Below, piece after piece: positions 27,347 through 37,547 of a stretch of 64,000 nucleotides of DNA. The stretch lies in the NCBI RefSeq assembly GCF_020164555.1, contig NZ_JAIQZB010000001.1:186001-250000 (forward strand). The letters are read 5' to 3'. Made by a program: the position numbers and the translations under genes. This DNA is from Salegentibacter lacus (GTDB taxonomy: Bacteria; Bacteroidota; Bacteroidia; Flavobacteriales; Flavobacteriaceae). Under the pieces are notes generated by a model that was not told where the DNA came from, did not search any database, and was given only the letters and a program-made list of their open reading frames with translations. How positions within the stretch are numbered: the stretch's first letter is position 1; every line of letters begins with the position of its first letter.

Positions 27347-28459
27347 TTAAGCTTTTACTCCTTTTATCCTATCCATAAATTCATCAAAAAGATAACTGGC
27401 ATCGTGGGGACCCGGACTCGCTTCCGGATGGTATTGTACAGAGAAACAATTCTTGTTCTTCATCGCAATACCACCAACAGTATTATCATTTAAGCAAATA
27501 TGGGTGATTTCTACTTCCGTATTTGCTTCAGTTTCAGCTTTATCTACCGAGAAACCGTGATTTTGAGAAGTAATTTCTCCTTTTCCTGTTTTCAGGTTTT
27601 TTACCGGGTGGTTTATACCGCGGTGACCGTGATGCATTTTATAGGTTTTAATTCCGTTGGCAATGGCTATTATCTGGTGCCCAAGACAAATACCAAACAA
27701 TGGATGATCCTTTTCTAAAATGGCTTTCGTTAAACTAATCGCACTCTCTAAAGGTTGTGGATCTCCGGGACCGTTTGAAAGAAAATAGCCATCGGGATTC
27801 CATTCGCTCATTTCTTCGTAAGTCGCATCGTATGGAAAAACCTTTACATACACATCGCGTTGCTCAAAATTGCGAAGAATATTCTTTTTAATTCCCACGT
27901 CGAGGGCTGCGATTTTATAAGTCGCATTTTCATTTCCGAAATAATAAGGCTCTTTTGTTGATACTTTAGAAGCAAGCTCCAATCCGTTCATATCGGGTAC
28001 TTCGGCGAGCTCCTTTCTCAAGCCCTCAATATTGTCGACATCGGTAGAAATAATGGCGTTCATAGCGCCATTTTCTCGAATATAAGTTACCAAAGCACGC
28101 GTATCTATATCAGAAATCGCAAAAAGATTACTATCGTCTAAAAATTCCTGAAGTGACTTATCAGCAGCTGGGCGGGAATGGGTATAACTAAAATTTTTAC
28201 AGATAAGTCCGGCGATCTTAGCTTTATCAGATTCACTTTCTTCAGCTAAGGTTCCGTAATTCCCAATATGCGCATTGGTAGTTACCATAAGCTGACCGTA
28301 GTAGGAAGGATCTGTAAAGATCTCCTGGTAACCGGTCATCCCGGTATTAAAACAAACTTCTCCAACGGCTTTGCCGTCTTTGTCTCCTACAGCCTTACCG
28401 TGAAAGATAGTGCCGTCTTCCAGTAAGATAATCGCTTTTTTTCGGGTTTGGTATTTCAT
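27347..28459 (-). CDS. carA: carbamoyl-phosphate synthase small subunit (glutaminase)
   Basis: A 370-residue glutamine amidotransferase subunit. The N-terminal CPSase small-chain domain (ILLEDGTIFHGKAVG, FNTGMTGYQEIFTDPSYYGQ) is followed by a class I GATase domain with nucleophile Cys258 in LFGICLGHQ and the His/Glu pair in QYHPEASPGP. It supplies ammonia for carbamoyl phosphate used in pyrimidine and arginine synthesis. carB is not adjacent in this window. Confidence 0.97.
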   Translation of the reverse strand: MKYQTRKKAIILLEDGTIFHGKAVGDKDGKAVGEVCFNTGMTGYQEIFTDPSYYGQLMVTTNAHIGNYGTLAEESESDKAKIAGLICKNFSYTHSRPAADKSLQEFLDDSNLFAISDIDTRALVTYIRENGAMNAIISTDVDNIEGLRKELAEVPDMNGLELASKVSTKEPYYFGNENATYKIAALDVGIKKNILRNFEQRDVYVKVFPYDATYEEMSEWNPDGYFLSNGPGDPQPLESAISLTKAILEKDHPLFGICLGHQIIAIANGIKTYKMHHGHRGINHPVKNLKTGKGEITSQNHGFSVDKAETEANTEVEITHICLNDNTVGGIAMKNKNCFSVQYHPEASPGPHDASYLFDEFMDRIKGVKA

Positions 28460-28486
28460 TTTAATTTATTTGTTGTGTTGCTGGTA

Positions 28487-28504
28487 TTTCCGCCTACGCG
28501 GAAA
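28487..28504. repeat. REP-like short palindrome
   Basis: TTTCCGCCTACGCGGAAA is a 7-bp stem with a 4-base loop between carA and the rplQ terminator. The core CCGCCTwCGCG is shared with the palindrome at 42409-42429, suggesting an interspersed repeat family. Confidence 0.5.
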
Positions 28505-28528
28505 AGACTATTTAATTTTAATATATAA

Positions 28529-28561
28529 AAAAAGGATAAACCCAGAGAGTTTATCCTTTTT
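28529..28561 (-). terminator. intrinsic terminator of the rpmJ-rplQ operon
   Basis: AAAAAGGATAAAC (28529-28541) pairs perfectly with GTTTATCCTTTTT (28549-28561) around a 7-base loop. It lies 28 bases after the rplQ stop, at the end of the leftward ribosomal cluster. Confidence 0.88.
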
Positions 28562-28589
28562 AAAAATTAGAACTTTAAAAGATTCATTT

Positions 28590-29099
28590 CTATTCCTCTT
28601 TTTTGTCTTCTTTATTTTCTGAAGATTTCTCTTCTGTTTTTCCTTCTGCCTTTGGAGCATTTGGAGTAGCATCAGTAGATTTCTTTCTACCCGCTCTACG
28701 TGTAGATTTCTTCTTCTCTGTTTTACTTAGGTTGTAAGTTTCGTTGTAATCAACTAACTCGATAAGGGCCATATCGGCATTATCTCCAAGACGATTACCT
28801 AACTTAATTACCCTTGTGTATCCACCCGGGCGGTCACCAACTTTAGGAGCTACATCACGAAACAATTCGGCTACAGCTTCCTTTTGACGAAGTTTACTAA
28901 ATACCAACCTACGATTGTGAGTTGTATCTACTTTAGACTTAGTTACCAAAGGCTCTACAAAAACTTTTAGGGCTTTTGCTTTAGCTACGGTGGTATTGAT
29001 TCTCTTGTGCTCTATAAGAGAGCAGGCCATATTGGCTAGCATAGACTTTCTGTGAGCGGTCTTTCTACCTAAATGGTTAATTTTCTTTCCGTGTCTCAT
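28590..29099 (-). CDS. rplQ: 50S ribosomal protein L17 with extended C-terminus
   Basis: Residues 1-120 are a normal L17 ([40 protein letters not shown]). The last 45 or so residues form a low-complexity Lys/Glu/Ala tail ([20 protein letters not shown] and beyond), so the protein is 169 residues instead of about 120. I recall similar tails in other Bacteroidota. Last gene of the rpmJ-rplQ operon. Confidence 0.97.
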   Translation of the reverse strand: MRHGKKINHLGRKTAHRKSMLANMACSLIEHKRINTTVAKAKALKVFVEPLVTKSKVDTTHNRRLVFSKLRQKEAVAELFRDVAPKVGDRPGGYTRVIKLGNRLGDNADMALIELVDYNETYNLSKTEKKKSTRRAGRKKSTDATPNAPKAEGKTEEKSSENKEDKKEE

Positions 29100-29168
29100 T
29101 GTTTTGTTCTTAATTCATTTTCCCAAAGCGCGATCTTCTGCCGGCTTTTATGGAAAACTACTTATGTA

Positions 29169-30161
29169 TTAGTCCTTATCTAATTTGTATTTTGAAAGAT
29201 CCATACCAAAGTTAAGTCCTTTGTTACTTACCAGCTCTTCAAGCTCTGTCAAAGATTTCTTTCCAAAGTTTCTAAACTTCATCAAGTCATTTTTATTGTA
29301 AGACACAAGGTCTCCCAGGGTATCAACTTCTGCCGCTTTTAAGCAATTTAAAGCTCTTACTGAAAGATCCATATCTACCAACTTGGTTTTTAGCAACTGT
29401 CTCATGTGAAGGGATTCTTCATCATAAGTTTCAGTTTGTGCTATTTCATCAGCTTCAAGCGTAATACGCTCGTCAGAGAATAACATAAAGTGGTGGATAA
29501 GTGTTTTTGCAGCTTCAGTAAGTGCATCTTTTGGATGTATAGAACCATCGCTTACGATTTCAAAAACCAATTTTTCATAATCGGTTTTTTGCTCTACACG
29601 ATAGTTTTCAATACTATACTTAACGTTCTTTATTGGTGTATAAATAGAATCCGTAAATATAGTTCCAAGAGGTGCGTTGGCTTTTTTGTTTTCTTCGGCC
29701 GGAACATAACCTCTACCTTTTTCTATGGTCATCTCCATATTCAGGTTTACTTTCTTGTCTGCAGTACAGATCACCTGATCTGGGTTTAGGACTTGAAAGC
29801 CTGAAATGAATTTTTGAAAGTGACCGGCAGTAATTTGTTCTTCTCCAGTTATAGAAATGGTAACGGCTTCGTTATCTATTTCATCAATTTGCCTTTTGAA
29901 CCTTACTTGTTTAAGGTTCAGGATAATTTCTGTTACGTCTTCCACAACTCCAGGAATAGCGGAGAATTCGTGATCTACGCCTTCTATACGAATTGAAGTG
30001 ATTGCATAACCTTCTAATGAAGATAAAAGCACTCTCCTTAAAGCGTTACCAACGGTTAATCCATAGCCGGGTTCCAAAGGGCGAAATTCAAATTTCCCTT
30101 CGAAATCGGTTGAATCAATCATTATAACTTTATCGGGCTTCTGAAAATTTAGTATTGCCAT
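29169..30161 (-). CDS. rpoA: DNA-directed RNA polymerase subunit alpha
   Basis: A 330-residue alpha subunit. The N-terminal dimerisation domain ([20 protein letters not shown]) and the C-terminal alpha-CTD ([36 protein letters not shown]) are both complete, so promoter UP-element and activator contacts should be possible. Located between rpsD and rplQ as in most bacteria. Confidence 0.98.
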   Translation of the reverse strand: MAILNFQKPDKVIMIDSTDFEGKFEFRPLEPGYGLTVGNALRRVLLSSLEGYAITSIRIEGVDHEFSAIPGVVEDVTEIILNLKQVRFKRQIDEIDNEAVTISITGEEQITAGHFQKFISGFQVLNPDQVICTADKKVNLNMEMTIEKGRGYVPAEENKKANAPLGTIFTDSIYTPIKNVKYSIENYRVEQKTDYEKLVFEIVSDGSIHPKDALTEAAKTLIHHFMLFSDERITLEADEIAQTETYDEESLHMRQLLKTKLVDMDLSVRALNCLKAAEVDTLGDLVSYNKNDLMKFRNFGKKSLTELEELVSNKGLNFGMDLSKYKLDKD

Positions 30162-30181
30162 ATTACGACTTCTGTGAATTA

Positions 30182-30787
30182 TTATTTCGAATATAATTCG
30201 ACGATGAATTGTTCATTTATGTTTTCCGGAATCTGAATACGTCCGGGTACTGAAACAAAAGTTCCTTGTTTTGTCTCGTTATTCCAGGTAATCCATTCGT
30301 AAACACTGCTATTATTAGCTAGTGAATCCTGGATAGCCTGTAAAGATTTTGATTTTTCACGAACACTAACTACATCACCCGCTTTCAATTGGTAAGACGG
30401 TATATTTACCAACTCGCCATTAACCGTAATGTGTCTGTGAGATACAAATTGTCTTGCTGCGCTTCTAGTTGGGGCAATACCCATTCTATAAACTACATTA
30501 TCAAGACGTGATTCACAAAGTTGAAGTAGAACTTCACCGGTGATCCCTTGCGCTCTAGTAGCTTTTTTAAACATATTGCTAAACTGACGCTCAAGAATAC
30601 CATAAGTATACTTTGCTTTTTGCTTTTCCATTAACTGGATAGCATATTCAGATTTTTTACCGCGACGACGGTTGTTACCGTGTTGTCCCGGAGGATAATT
30701 TCTTTTCTCAAAAGACTTGTCGTCTCCAAAAATAGCTTCACCGAATTTACGGGCTATTTTAGTCTTTGGACCAGTATATCTTGCCAT
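30182..30787 (-). CDS. rpsD: 30S ribosomal protein S4
   Basis: A 201-residue S4 ([40 protein letters not shown]). The N-terminal zinc-finger cysteines found in C-plus S4 proteins are absent, so this is the zinc-independent form. It binds 16S rRNA early in small-subunit assembly. Part of the rpmJ-rpsM-rpsK-rpsD-rpoA-rplQ transcript. Confidence 0.98.
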   Translation of the reverse strand: MARYTGPKTKIARKFGEAIFGDDKSFEKRNYPPGQHGNNRRRGKKSEYAIQLMEKQKAKYTYGILERQFSNMFKKATRAQGITGEVLLQLCESRLDNVVYRMGIAPTRSAARQFVSHRHITVNGELVNIPSYQLKAGDVVSVREKSKSLQAIQDSLANNSSVYEWITWNNETKQGTFVSVPGRIQIPENINEQFIVELYSK

Positions 30788-30874
30788 TAACTTTGAATTT
30801 AGAAGAAAGGGATTATGAATTAAGGTCTCTGTCCTTCGATAATCTTAACTCCTCTCTTATTGTTATACTAATTA

Positions 30875-31261
30875 TTAAACTCTACGTCTCTTAGGAGGAC
30901 GACATCCGTTGTGTGGTAATGGAGTAACATCAATAATTTCAGTTACTTCAATCCCGTTGTTATGAAGCGAGCGGATAGCAGATTCTCTACCATTCCCCGG
31001 CCCTTTAACGTAAACTTTAACTTTGCGCAAACCAGCTTCGTGAGCTACTTTAGACGCGTCTTCTGCAGCTAACTGGGCAGCATAAGGAGTATTCTTTTTA
31101 GAACCTCTAAAACCCATTTTTCCCGCAGATGACCAAGAAATAACATCTCCCTTTTTATTAGTAAGGGAAACAATAATGTTATTAAAAGAAGCCGTAACGT
31201 GCGCTTGTCCTACGGACTCAACGGTTACTTTACGCTTTTTTTGAACTGTCTTCTTTGCCAT
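30875..31261 (-). CDS. rpsK: 30S ribosomal protein S11
   Basis: A 128-residue S11 with the signature [20 protein letters not shown] and the C-terminal [13 protein letters not shown]. It lies on the platform of the small subunit. It follows rpsM by 8 bases; an 87-base gap separates it from rpsD. Confidence 0.98.
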   Translation of the reverse strand: MAKKTVQKKRKVTVESVGQAHVTASFNNIIVSLTNKKGDVISWSSAGKMGFRGSKKNTPYAAQLAAEDASKVAHEAGLRKVKVYVKGPGNGRESAIRSLHNNGIEVTEIIDVTPLPHNGCRPPKRRRV

Positions 31262-31269
31262 ATTAATTA

Positions 31270-31644
31270 CTATTTAGTCGCTTTCTTCTTGTTAGCAACT
31301 GTTTTTCTTCTACCTTTTCTGGTTCTTGAGTTATTTTTGGTTCTCTGTCCTCTAAGTGGCAAACCACTTCTGTGACGAATACCTCTATAACATCCAATAT
31401 CCATTAGACGCTTAATACTCAATTGAACCTCTGTACGTAATTCTCCTTCGATTGTAAAATCACCAACAGCTTCACGGATACGACCAATTTCATCATCGTC
31501 CCAATCTAAAACTTTTTTGCTTTCATCTACTTTGGCCTGGCTAAGGATCTTTTGAGCCCTGCTTCTACCAATTCCGAAGATATAGGTCAATGCTATAACT
31601 CCTCGCTTTTGTTTAGGTATATCTACCCCTGCAATTCTTGCCAT
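31270..31644 (-). CDS. rpsM: 30S ribosomal protein S13
   Basis: A 124-residue S13 ([40 protein letters not shown]) with a Lys/Arg-rich C-terminal tail that contacts tRNA and the subunit bridge. It begins 2 bases after the rpmJ stop. Confidence 0.98.
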   Translation of the reverse strand: MARIAGVDIPKQKRGVIALTYIFGIGRSRAQKILSQAKVDESKKVLDWDDDEIGRIREAVGDFTIEGELRTEVQLSIKRLMDIGCYRGIRHRSGLPLRGQRTKNNSRTRKGRRKTVANKKKATK

Positions 31645-31646
31645 AA

Positions 31647-31763
31647 TTAGCCTTGTCTTTGTTTAAATCTAGGATTCTTTTTGTTAATTACGTAAAGGCG
31701 CCCTTTTCTGCGTACTATCTTGCAGTCGGCACTTCTTTTCTTTACTGATGCTCTAACTTTCAT
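31647..31763 (-). CDS. rpmJ: 50S ribosomal protein L36, zinc-ligand-poor form
   Basis: A 38-residue gene, [20 protein letters not shown] followed by [18 protein letters not shown]. Only Cys14 remains of the four Cys/His ligands of the C-plus form, so it should not bind zinc in the usual way. First gene of its transcript, with a clear promoter at 31843-31875. Confidence 0.96.
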   Translation of the reverse strand: MKVRASVKKRSADCKIVRRKGRLYVINKKNPRFKQRQG

Positions 31764-31842
31764 CTCTTTAGTTTTTTACAATTCACTGATATTTGAATGT
31801 GCTCAAAATCAGGATTTCAGCATTCATAATTTTTTCAGGTTG

Positions 31843-31875
31843 CAAAAGTACTGAAAATTTTATAAATAGCTCAAA
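31843..31875 (-). promoter_or_regulatory. promoter of the rpmJ-rplQ operon
   Basis: On the minus strand TTTG (31875-31872), 21 bases, then TACTTTTG (31850-31843): a complete Bacteroidota sigma-ABfr type promoter (-33 TTTG, -7 TAnnTTTG). It lies in the 118-base gap between infA and rpmJ, leaving a leader of about 75 bases. The operon can thus be transcribed separately from infA. Confidence 0.75.
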
Positions 31876-31881
31876 TTACTT

Positions 31882-32097
31882 TTAGTATCTGTATGTTATA
31901 CGAGCCTTACTTAAATCGTAAGGACTCATTTCCAGTTTTACTTTATCTCCGGGTAACAATTTAATGTAGTGCATACGCATCTTCCCAGAGATATGAGCTG
32001 TCACAACGTGACCATTTTCCAATTCTACACGGAACATCGCATTAGATAATGCTTCTATAATTGTTCCGTCTTGTTCTATTGCCGGTTGTTTTGCCAT
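31882..32097 (-). CDS. infA: translation initiation factor IF-1
   Basis: A 71-residue OB-fold protein ([40 protein letters not shown]). It binds the A site during initiation. It starts 2 bases after the secY stop and is the last gene before the internal promoter. Confidence 0.98.
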   Translation of the reverse strand: MAKQPAIEQDGTIIEALSNAMFRVELENGHVVTAHISGKMRMHYIKLLPGDKVKLEMSPYDLSKARITYRY

Positions 32098-32099
32098 AA

Positions 32100-33437
32100 T
32101 TAAGCTACTGCTTTTCTGTTTTTACCTGTTTTCATTAATCCGTCGTAATGTCTATTCAGCAAGTAAGAATTTACTTGTTGCATAGTATCTATTGCAACTC
32201 CAACCATAATTAAAAGCGAGGTTCCTCCAAAAAACAATGCCCATCCTTGTTGCACACCTAAGAGTTGCACTACGATTGCAGGGAACACAGCAATAAGTGC
32301 AAGGAAAATAGATCCTGGCAAGGTAATTTGAGACATAATTCTATCTAAAAACTCGGCGGTTTCAGTTCCTGGACGAATGCCGGGAATAAATCCTCCACTT
32401 CGCTTTAGATCATCAGCCATTTTATTGGTAGGTACAGTAATCGCGGTATAGAAGTAAGTAAAGACGATAATTAATAACGCAAATACTACATTATACCAAA
32501 ATCCAAATATATCGCTAAAGGCAGCGGTAACCCCTTGTGCAGCATCAGAATCTGATAATCCTGCTACAGCAGCCGGGATAAACATAATAGCCTGCGCAAA
32601 TATAATTGGCATTACACCTGAAGCATTAAGCTTAAGTGGAATATACTGTCTAGATCCAAAAACGTTTTTCTCGTAACCTCCAGAGGCGGTTCTTCTGGCA
32701 TATTGCACAGGGATTTGGCGTACTGCCATCACCAACATTACCGAAGCAAGAATAATAGCAAACCAGATTACCAATTCAATAAGAATCATAATAAGTCCAC
32801 CGTTAGATTCAAATACCCTGGAAGCGAATTCCTGAATAAATGCTTGTGGTAAGGTAGCAATAATACCTACCATAATTAATAGCGAAATACCATTACCAAT
32901 ACCTTTGTCGGTTATCTTTTCACCCAGCCACATTGCAAAAATGGTTCCTGTAGTAAGAATTACTACTGCAGAAGCTACAAACGTAACAGTATCGCCTAAT
33001 AAAAAGGCCTGCTGCGGAAGCGTAGCAAAAAGGTTATAAATATAACCAGGTCCCTGAACCAATGTAATTGCAATAGTTAACCAACGAGTGATCTGATTGA
33101 TCTTACGTCTACCGCTCTCTCCTTCTTTTTGTAGCTTCTGCAAATAAGGTATCGCAATACCCATTAACTGCACTACAATCGAAGCCGAGATATATGGCAT
33201 AATTCCCAAAGCAAAAACAGAAGCGTTAGAAAACGCCCCACCTGTAAAAGCATTTAAGAGGCCTAGAAGACCTCCATCTGTTTGGGATGCCAGGTTAGAT
33301 AACTGTGAAGCATCTATCCCGGGAAGCACAACTTGCGCCCCAAAACGATAAACTAATAATAGACCGAGGGTTACTAAAATTCTATTTTTTAGCTCCTCGA
33401 TCTTCCAAATATTCTTAATAGTATTGATGAATTTCAT
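32100..33437 (-). CDS. secY: preprotein translocase subunit SecY
   Basis: A 445-residue, ten-helix channel protein. SecY landmarks: [20 protein letters not shown] in the plug region, [14 protein letters not shown], and [20 protein letters not shown] before the last helices. It forms the inner-membrane SecYEG pore. Located after rplO, as in the classical spc operon. Confidence 0.98.
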   Translation of the reverse strand: MKFINTIKNIWKIEELKNRILVTLGLLLVYRFGAQVVLPGIDASQLSNLASQTDGGLLGLLNAFTGGAFSNASVFALGIMPYISASIVVQLMGIAIPYLQKLQKEGESGRRKINQITRWLTIAITLVQGPGYIYNLFATLPQQAFLLGDTVTFVASAVVILTTGTIFAMWLGEKITDKGIGNGISLLIMVGIIATLPQAFIQEFASRVFESNGGLIMILIELVIWFAIILASVMLVMAVRQIPVQYARRTASGGYEKNVFGSRQYIPLKLNASGVMPIIFAQAIMFIPAAVAGLSDSDAAQGVTAAFSDIFGFWYNVVFALLIIVFTYFYTAITVPTNKMADDLKRSGGFIPGIRPGTETAEFLDRIMSQITLPGSIFLALIAVFPAIVVQLLGVQQGWALFFGGTSLLIMVGVAIDTMQQVNSYLLNRHYDGLMKTGKNRKAVA

Positions 33438-33448
33438 TTGGCTATCTA

Positions 33449-33901
33449 TTATAAAGTAACAACTTCACCTCCAGCAGCTTCTATAGCTTCTTTTGCTGAG
33501 GCAGTAAATTTATGAACAGATATTTTCAACTTTGCCTTTAATTCACCTCTACCTAATATCTTAACTGGTTCGTTTTTACCTACAAGACCGTTTTCGATCA
33601 AGGTATTAACATCTACAGTATCTTTAATTTTACCTTCATCAACCAAACGTTGTAAAGTATCAAGGTTTACACCCTGGTAAGCTACACGATTTATGTTAGT
33701 AAAACCAAATTTTGGAACACGACGTTGAAGCGGCATCTGCCCACCTTCAAAACCAATCTTCTTTGAGTAACCAGAACGAGATTTAGCCCCTTTGTGACCA
33801 CGGGTGGCAGTACCACCTTTACCTGATCCTTCTCCACGGCCAACACGCTTGTTGTTACTCTTAACTGAACCTTTTGCAGGTTTTAAGTTATTTAATTCCA
33901 T
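33449..33901 (-). CDS. rplO: 50S ribosomal protein L15
   Basis: A 150-residue L15 with the basic, glycine-rich N-terminal extension (SNNKRVGRGEGSGKGGTATR, GFEGGQMPLQRRVPKFGF). It is a late-assembly 23S rRNA-binding protein. Followed 11 bases later by secY. Confidence 0.98.
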   Translation of the reverse strand: MELNNLKPAKGSVKSNNKRVGRGEGSGKGGTATRGHKGAKSRSGYSKKIGFEGGQMPLQRRVPKFGFTNINRVAYQGVNLDTLQRLVDEGKIKDTVDVNTLIENGLVGKNEPVKILGRGELKAKLKISVHKFTASAKEAIEAAGGEVVTL

Positions 33902-33910
33902 GTGAATTTA

Positions 33911-34093
33911 TTATTTTGTTTCTTCTACAGAAACTAAATGATTAACTTTATTTACCATACCAAGGATGTTTGGCGTATCGTTGTGCTCTACCGTCTGGCC
34001 AATTTTCTTAAGACCCAAAGACTCTAAAACCAGTTTCTGGTTCTTAGACCGGTTAATTGCACTTTTTACTTTTGTAACTTTTATCTTTCCCAT
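33911..34093 (-). CDS. rpmD: 50S ribosomal protein L30
   Basis: A 60-residue L30 ([40 protein letters not shown]), full length. Between rpsE and rplO, as in most bacteria. Confidence 0.97.
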   Translation of the reverse strand: MGKIKVTKVKSAINRSKNQKLVLESLGLKKIGQTVEHNDTPNILGMVNKVNHLVSVEETK

Positions 34094-34106
34094 CTTTCTC
34101 CTTGAT

Positions 34107-34631
34107 TTATCCTTTAAAAACCTTCTCTAATGAAATACCACGTTGTTTAGCAACAGTATCTGCACTTCTTAATTGAAGTAACGCATCAAAAGTAGCTTTT
34201 ACTACGTTGTGTGGGTTTGAAGACCCCTGGTTTTTAGAAAGTACATCGTGTACACCAACAGCTTCCAGTACGGCACGTATTGCACCACCGGCTATAATCC
34301 CGGTACCAGTTGCAGCGGGTAGCAAAAGAACTCTTGCTCCACCATACTTACCTTTTTGTTCGTGAGGAAGGCTTCCTTTGTGTAAAGGAATACGCACTAA
34401 ATTCTTTTTTGCATCTTCCACACCTTTAGAGATGGCATCGGCAACTTCTTTAGATTTCCCTAAACCTTGCCCAACAACACCATTCTCATCTCCTACTACA
34501 ACAATAGCAGAAAATCCAAAAGCTCTACCACCTTTGGTTACTTTGGTCACACGTTGTACTCCAACCAAACGGTCCTTTAATTCAAGTCCGCCTGGTTTTA
34601 CATGTTCTACGTTTTTATAATCTTGATACAT
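34107..34631 (-). CDS. rpsE: 30S ribosomal protein S5
   Basis: A 174-residue S5 with the double-stranded-RNA-binding-like N-domain ([36 protein letters not shown]) and the C-terminal domain ([20 protein letters not shown]). It contributes to decoding accuracy and mRNA entry. It follows rplR by 6 bases. Confidence 0.98.
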   Translation of the reverse strand: MYQDYKNVEHVKPGGLELKDRLVGVQRVTKVTKGGRAFGFSAIVVVGDENGVVGQGLGKSKEVADAISKGVEDAKKNLVRIPLHKGSLPHEQKGKYGGARVLLLPAATGTGIIAGGAIRAVLEAVGVHDVLSKNQGSSNPHNVVKATFDALLQLRSADTVAKQRGISLEKVFKG

Positions 34632-34637
34632 AATTTT

Positions 34638-34991
34638 CTAGAATTTTAGTCCTCCTTCTCGAGCACCTTCTGCTAATGATTTAACTCTTCCGTGATACAG
34701 GTAACCACCTCTGTCAAAAGAAATGGTTTCTACACCGGCTTTCAAAGCTTTTTCAGCAAGGGCTTTACCAACCAATTCTGCTTGTTTGGATTTATCACCT
34801 TCTACTGACACGCCTTTATCTCTCGAAGAGGCTGCAGCTAGTGTTTTTCCTTCTACATCATCTATAATTTGAGCATAAATTTCTTTATTACTTCTAAATA
34901 CAGATAACCTTGGACGGCTAGCGGTACCCGTAATTGACTTACGAACACGCTTTCTTATCTTATTTCGTCTATCTTGTTTTGAAACTGCCAT
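34638..34991 (-). CDS. rplR: 50S ribosomal protein L18
   Basis: A 117-residue L18 from ATG 34991 ([20 protein letters not shown]). The open frame extends upstream to 35042 over the rplF stop, but that extension is not part of L18. Binds 5S rRNA. Key segments are [20 protein letters not shown] and the C-terminal [20 protein letters not shown]. Confidence 0.97.
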   Translation of the reverse strand: MAVSKQDRRNKIRKRVRKSITGTASRPRLSVFRSNKEIYAQIIDDVEGKTLAAASSRDKGVSVEGDKSKQAELVGKALAEKALKAGVETISFDRGGYLYHGRVKSLAEGAREGGLKF

Positions 34992-35001
34992 ATCTACTTT
35001 A

Positions 35002-35544
35002 TTAAGCTGATTTACCTGCTTTTCTACGTAATTGTTCTCCAACGTACTTGATACCTTTACCTTTGTAAGGTTCTGGTGCTCTAAAGGAGCGTATCTTAGC
35101 AGCTACCTGGCCCACAAGTTGTTTATCGTAAGAAGTTAATTTCACGATTGGGTTTTTCCCTTTCTCTGAAATTGCTTCCACTTTAACTTCCGGCGCCAAA
35201 TCTATTACAATATTATGGGAAAACCCAACGGCTAAATCTAATTTTTGTCCTTGATTAGAAGCTCTATAACCTACTCCTACCAATTCCAATGATTTTGTGT
35301 ACCCGTTAGTAACCCCTTCAATCATATTATCAATCAAAGCACGATAAAGACCGTGTTTTGCTTTTTGATCACTTTTCTCTGAAGAACGTTCAAAAGTAAT
35401 AACGCCATCTTCAATTTTCACATCAATGTCGCTAACTTCCTGCTTAAGTTCTCCTAATTTTCCTTTTACCGTTACAAAACCATCTTTAAGGTCTACATTC
35501 ACACCTTCTGGAATTGTAATTGGGCTTTTACCTATTCTTGACAT
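35002..35544 (-). CDS. rplF: 50S ribosomal protein L6
   Basis: A 180-residue L6 with its two repeated domains ([40 protein letters not shown]) and the closing signature [20 protein letters not shown]. It sits near the GTPase-associated centre. Confidence 0.98.
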   Translation of the reverse strand: MSRIGKSPITIPEGVNVDLKDGFVTVKGKLGELKQEVSDIDVKIEDGVITFERSSEKSDQKAKHGLYRALIDNMIEGVTNGYTKSLELVGVGYRASNQGQKLDLAVGFSHNIVIDLAPEVKVEAISEKGKNPIVKLTSYDKQLVGQVAAKIRSFRAPEPYKGKGIKYVGEQLRRKAGKSA

Positions 35545-35563
35545 TTCTTTAGTCTTTTAAGTA

Positions 35564-35962
35564 TTAGTAAACGTAACACAATACTTCACCACCAACTTTT
35601 TCGGCTTTAGCCTGCTTCCCGGTCATTACACCGTGAGAAGTAGAAACTATAGCGATACCAAGACCATTAAGGATACGTGGTAATTCATCAGCGCCGGCAT
35701 ACTTACGTAAACCAGGTTTACTTATTCTCTGGATAGCTTTAATTACAGGTTCTTTTGTGATTTTGTCATACTTAAGGGCAATTTTAATTGTCCCCTGAGC
35801 AGTAGCATCATCAAACTTGTAACTAAGAATATATCCCTGGTCGAATAATATTTTTGTAATTTCCTTTTTAAGGTTAGAAGCTGGTATCTCTACCACCCTG
35901 TGGTTTGCAGCCACAGCGTTCCTAACTCTTGTCAAATAATCTGCAATAGGATCTGTATTCAT
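35564..35962 (-). CDS. rpsH: 30S ribosomal protein S8
   Basis: A 132-residue S8 (NTDPIADYLTRVRNAVAANH, GIAIVSTSHGVMTGKQAKAE). It binds central-domain 16S rRNA; in E. coli it also represses the spc operon by binding mRNA, so a similar feedback is possible. A GC-rich hairpin lies upstream at 35991-36005. Confidence 0.98.
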   Translation of the reverse strand: MNTDPIADYLTRVRNAVAANHRVVEIPASNLKKEITKILFDQGYILSYKFDDATAQGTIKIALKYDKITKEPVIKAIQRISKPGLRKYAGADELPRILNGLGIAIVSTSHGVMTGKQAKAEKVGGEVLCYVY

Positions 35963-35990
35963 CTATCTTAATTTGCGGATGTGGTTTTCG

Positions 35991-36005
35991 TCCCGACACT
36001 CGGGA
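35991..36005 (-). other. hairpin between rpsN and rpsH
   Basis: TCCCGACACTCGGGA folds into a 6-bp stem with a 3-base loop; outer GGTT and AACC at either side can extend it. It lies in the 66-base gap just upstream of rpsH and has no T-run. Processing site or translational-control structure are both possible. Confidence 0.5.
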
Positions 36006-36028
36006 GAACCTGCAACCAATTTATAATT

Positions 36029-36298
36029 TTACCAACTAGCTTTTCTAACTCCAGGAATTAATCCCTGGTTAGCCATTTCTCTAAACATTACACGAGAAAG
36101 ACCAAACTGTCTCATATAACCTTTTGGCCTACCAGTTAATTTACAACGGTTGTGCAAACGTACAGGTGAAGCATTTTTTGGCAATTTTTGCAAGCCTTCA
36201 AAGTCACCTGCTTCTTTAAGAGCAGCGCGCTTTTCAGCATACTTTTTCACCATTTTTTGTCTCTTCACCTCACGGGCTTTCATTGATTCTTTAGCCAT
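36029..36298 (-). CDS. rpsN: 30S ribosomal protein S14, zinc-independent form
   Basis: An 89-residue S14 of the longer, C-minus type ([40 protein letters not shown]). Only one Cys is present; the CxxC pairs of the short zinc-binding S14 are missing. Two bases separate its start from the rplE stop. Confidence 0.97.
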   Translation of the reverse strand: MAKESMKAREVKRQKMVKKYAEKRAALKEAGDFEGLQKLPKNASPVRLHNRCKLTGRPKGYMRQFGLSRVMFREMANQGLIPGVRKASW

Positions 36299-36300
36299 AA

Positions 36301-36852
36301 TTAATTCTTTTTAAAAGGTAATCCTAGTTCGGTTAACAATGATTTCGCTTCCTTATCGGTTTTTGCCGTGGTTACGAAGGTGATATCCATACCATTAATT
36401 CTGTTTACCTTATCAATATCAATCTCCGGAAAGATGATTTGTTCGGTAACACCTAAATTATAGTTTCCTCTACCATCAAAACCATTAGCCTTAATCCCGT
36501 TAAAGTCACGAACACGTGGAAGTGCTGATGTTATTAAACGATCTAAGAATTCGTACATTCTGTATCCTCGCAAGGTAACTTTTGCCCCAATTGGCATGCC
36601 TTTACGAAGTTTGAATGAAGCAACATCCTTTTTAGAAATGGTTTGCACCGCTTTTTGACCGGTAATTGTAGAAAGTTCATCTACAGCATGGTCAATTAGC
36701 TTTTTATCTGCTACAGCCGCACCAACGCCACGGCTCAAAACTATTTTTTCAAGTTTTGGGATCTCCATTACGTTAGCGTAGCTAAATTCTTCTTTTAATG
36801 CAGGCTTTACTCGCTCTGCATATTCTGATCTAAGTCTTGGTACGTATGCCAT
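36301..36852 (-). CDS. rplE: 50S ribosomal protein L5
   Basis: A 183-residue L5 ([40 protein letters not shown]). It binds 5S rRNA and contacts the small-subunit head. Two bases separate it from rplX. Confidence 0.98.
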   Translation of the reverse strand: MAYVPRLRSEYAERVKPALKEEFSYANVMEIPKLEKIVLSRGVGAAVADKKLIDHAVDELSTITGQKAVQTISKKDVASFKLRKGMPIGAKVTLRGYRMYEFLDRLITSALPRVRDFNGIKANGFDGRGNYNLGVTEQIIFPEIDIDKVNRINGMDITFVTTAKTDKEAKSLLTELGLPFKKN

Positions 36853-36854
36853 AA

Positions 36855-37166
36855 CTAAATTACTTCATTAGATTTTTTGGAAAATCTTACTTTCTTTCCA
36901 TCCTCTTCCCTATATCCAACTCTGGTAGTATTACCATCTTTGTCTAACAAAGAAAGGTTAGAAATATGAATAGGAGCTTCTTTCTTTACAATACCACCTT
37001 GTGGGTTAGATGCACTAGGTTTCTCATGTTTTGAGATAGTGTTTACACCTTCCACGATGGCTTTATTCTTTTCTATGAGAACTTTTCGAACTTTACCTTC
37101 CTGACCTTTATGGTCACCAGCAATAACTCTTACAGTATCTCCAGTCTTTATTTTAAGCTTTCTCAT
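36855..37166 (-). CDS. rplX: 50S ribosomal protein L24
   Basis: A 103-residue KOW-domain protein ([40 protein letters not shown]). It initiates large-subunit assembly near the exit tunnel. Between rplN and rplE, as usual. Confidence 0.97.
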   Translation of the reverse strand: MRKLKIKTGDTVRVIAGDHKGQEGKVRKVLIEKNKAIVEGVNTISKHEKPSASNPQGGIVKKEAPIHISNLSLLDKDGNTTRVGYREEDGKKVRFSKKSNEVI

Positions 37167-37178
37167 CTTATTAATGTA

Positions 37179-37547
37179 TTAAAGCACCTCTGGTGCCAAT
37201 GATACAATTTTCATGAATTGCTTATCACGAAGTTCTCTCGCAACCGGTCCAAATACACGAGTTCCGCGCATTTCTCCGGTAGGGTTTAGCAATACACAGG
37301 CATTATCATCAAAACGGATATAAGACCCATCCTGCCTGCGTACTTCTTTCTTGGTACGAACTACAACTGCTGTTGAAACTGCACCTTTTTTGATATTACC
37401 GTTAGGTGTAGCTTCTTTTACGCTGACAACTATTTTGTCCCCAACAGAAGCGTATCTTTTCTTTGTACCGCCCAATACACGAATGGTCAAAACTTCTTTT
37501 GCCCCGGTATTGTCTGCTACTCTTAGTCTAGACTCTTGTTGTACCAT
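37179..37547 (-). CDS. rplN: 50S ribosomal protein L14
   Basis: A 122-residue L14 ([40 protein letters not shown]). It forms an inter-subunit bridge. Its start codon overlaps the rpsQ stop by one base, indicating translational coupling. Confidence 0.98.
   Translation of the reverse strand: MVQQESRLRVADNTGAKEVLTIRVLGGTKKRYASVGDKIVVSVKEATPNGNIKKGAVSTAVVVRTKKEVRRQDGSYIRFDDNACVLLNPTGEMRGTRVFGPVARELRDKQFMKIVSLAPEVL

Noticed and set aside
28460-28589. tRNA-like structure in the carA-rplQ gap
   Set aside because: Only short palindromes and the terminator; no cloverleaf.
34992-35042. N-terminal extension of L18 overlapping rplF
   Set aside because: The extension overlaps the rplF stop and has no counterpart in L18; the ATG at 34991 gives the normal protein.
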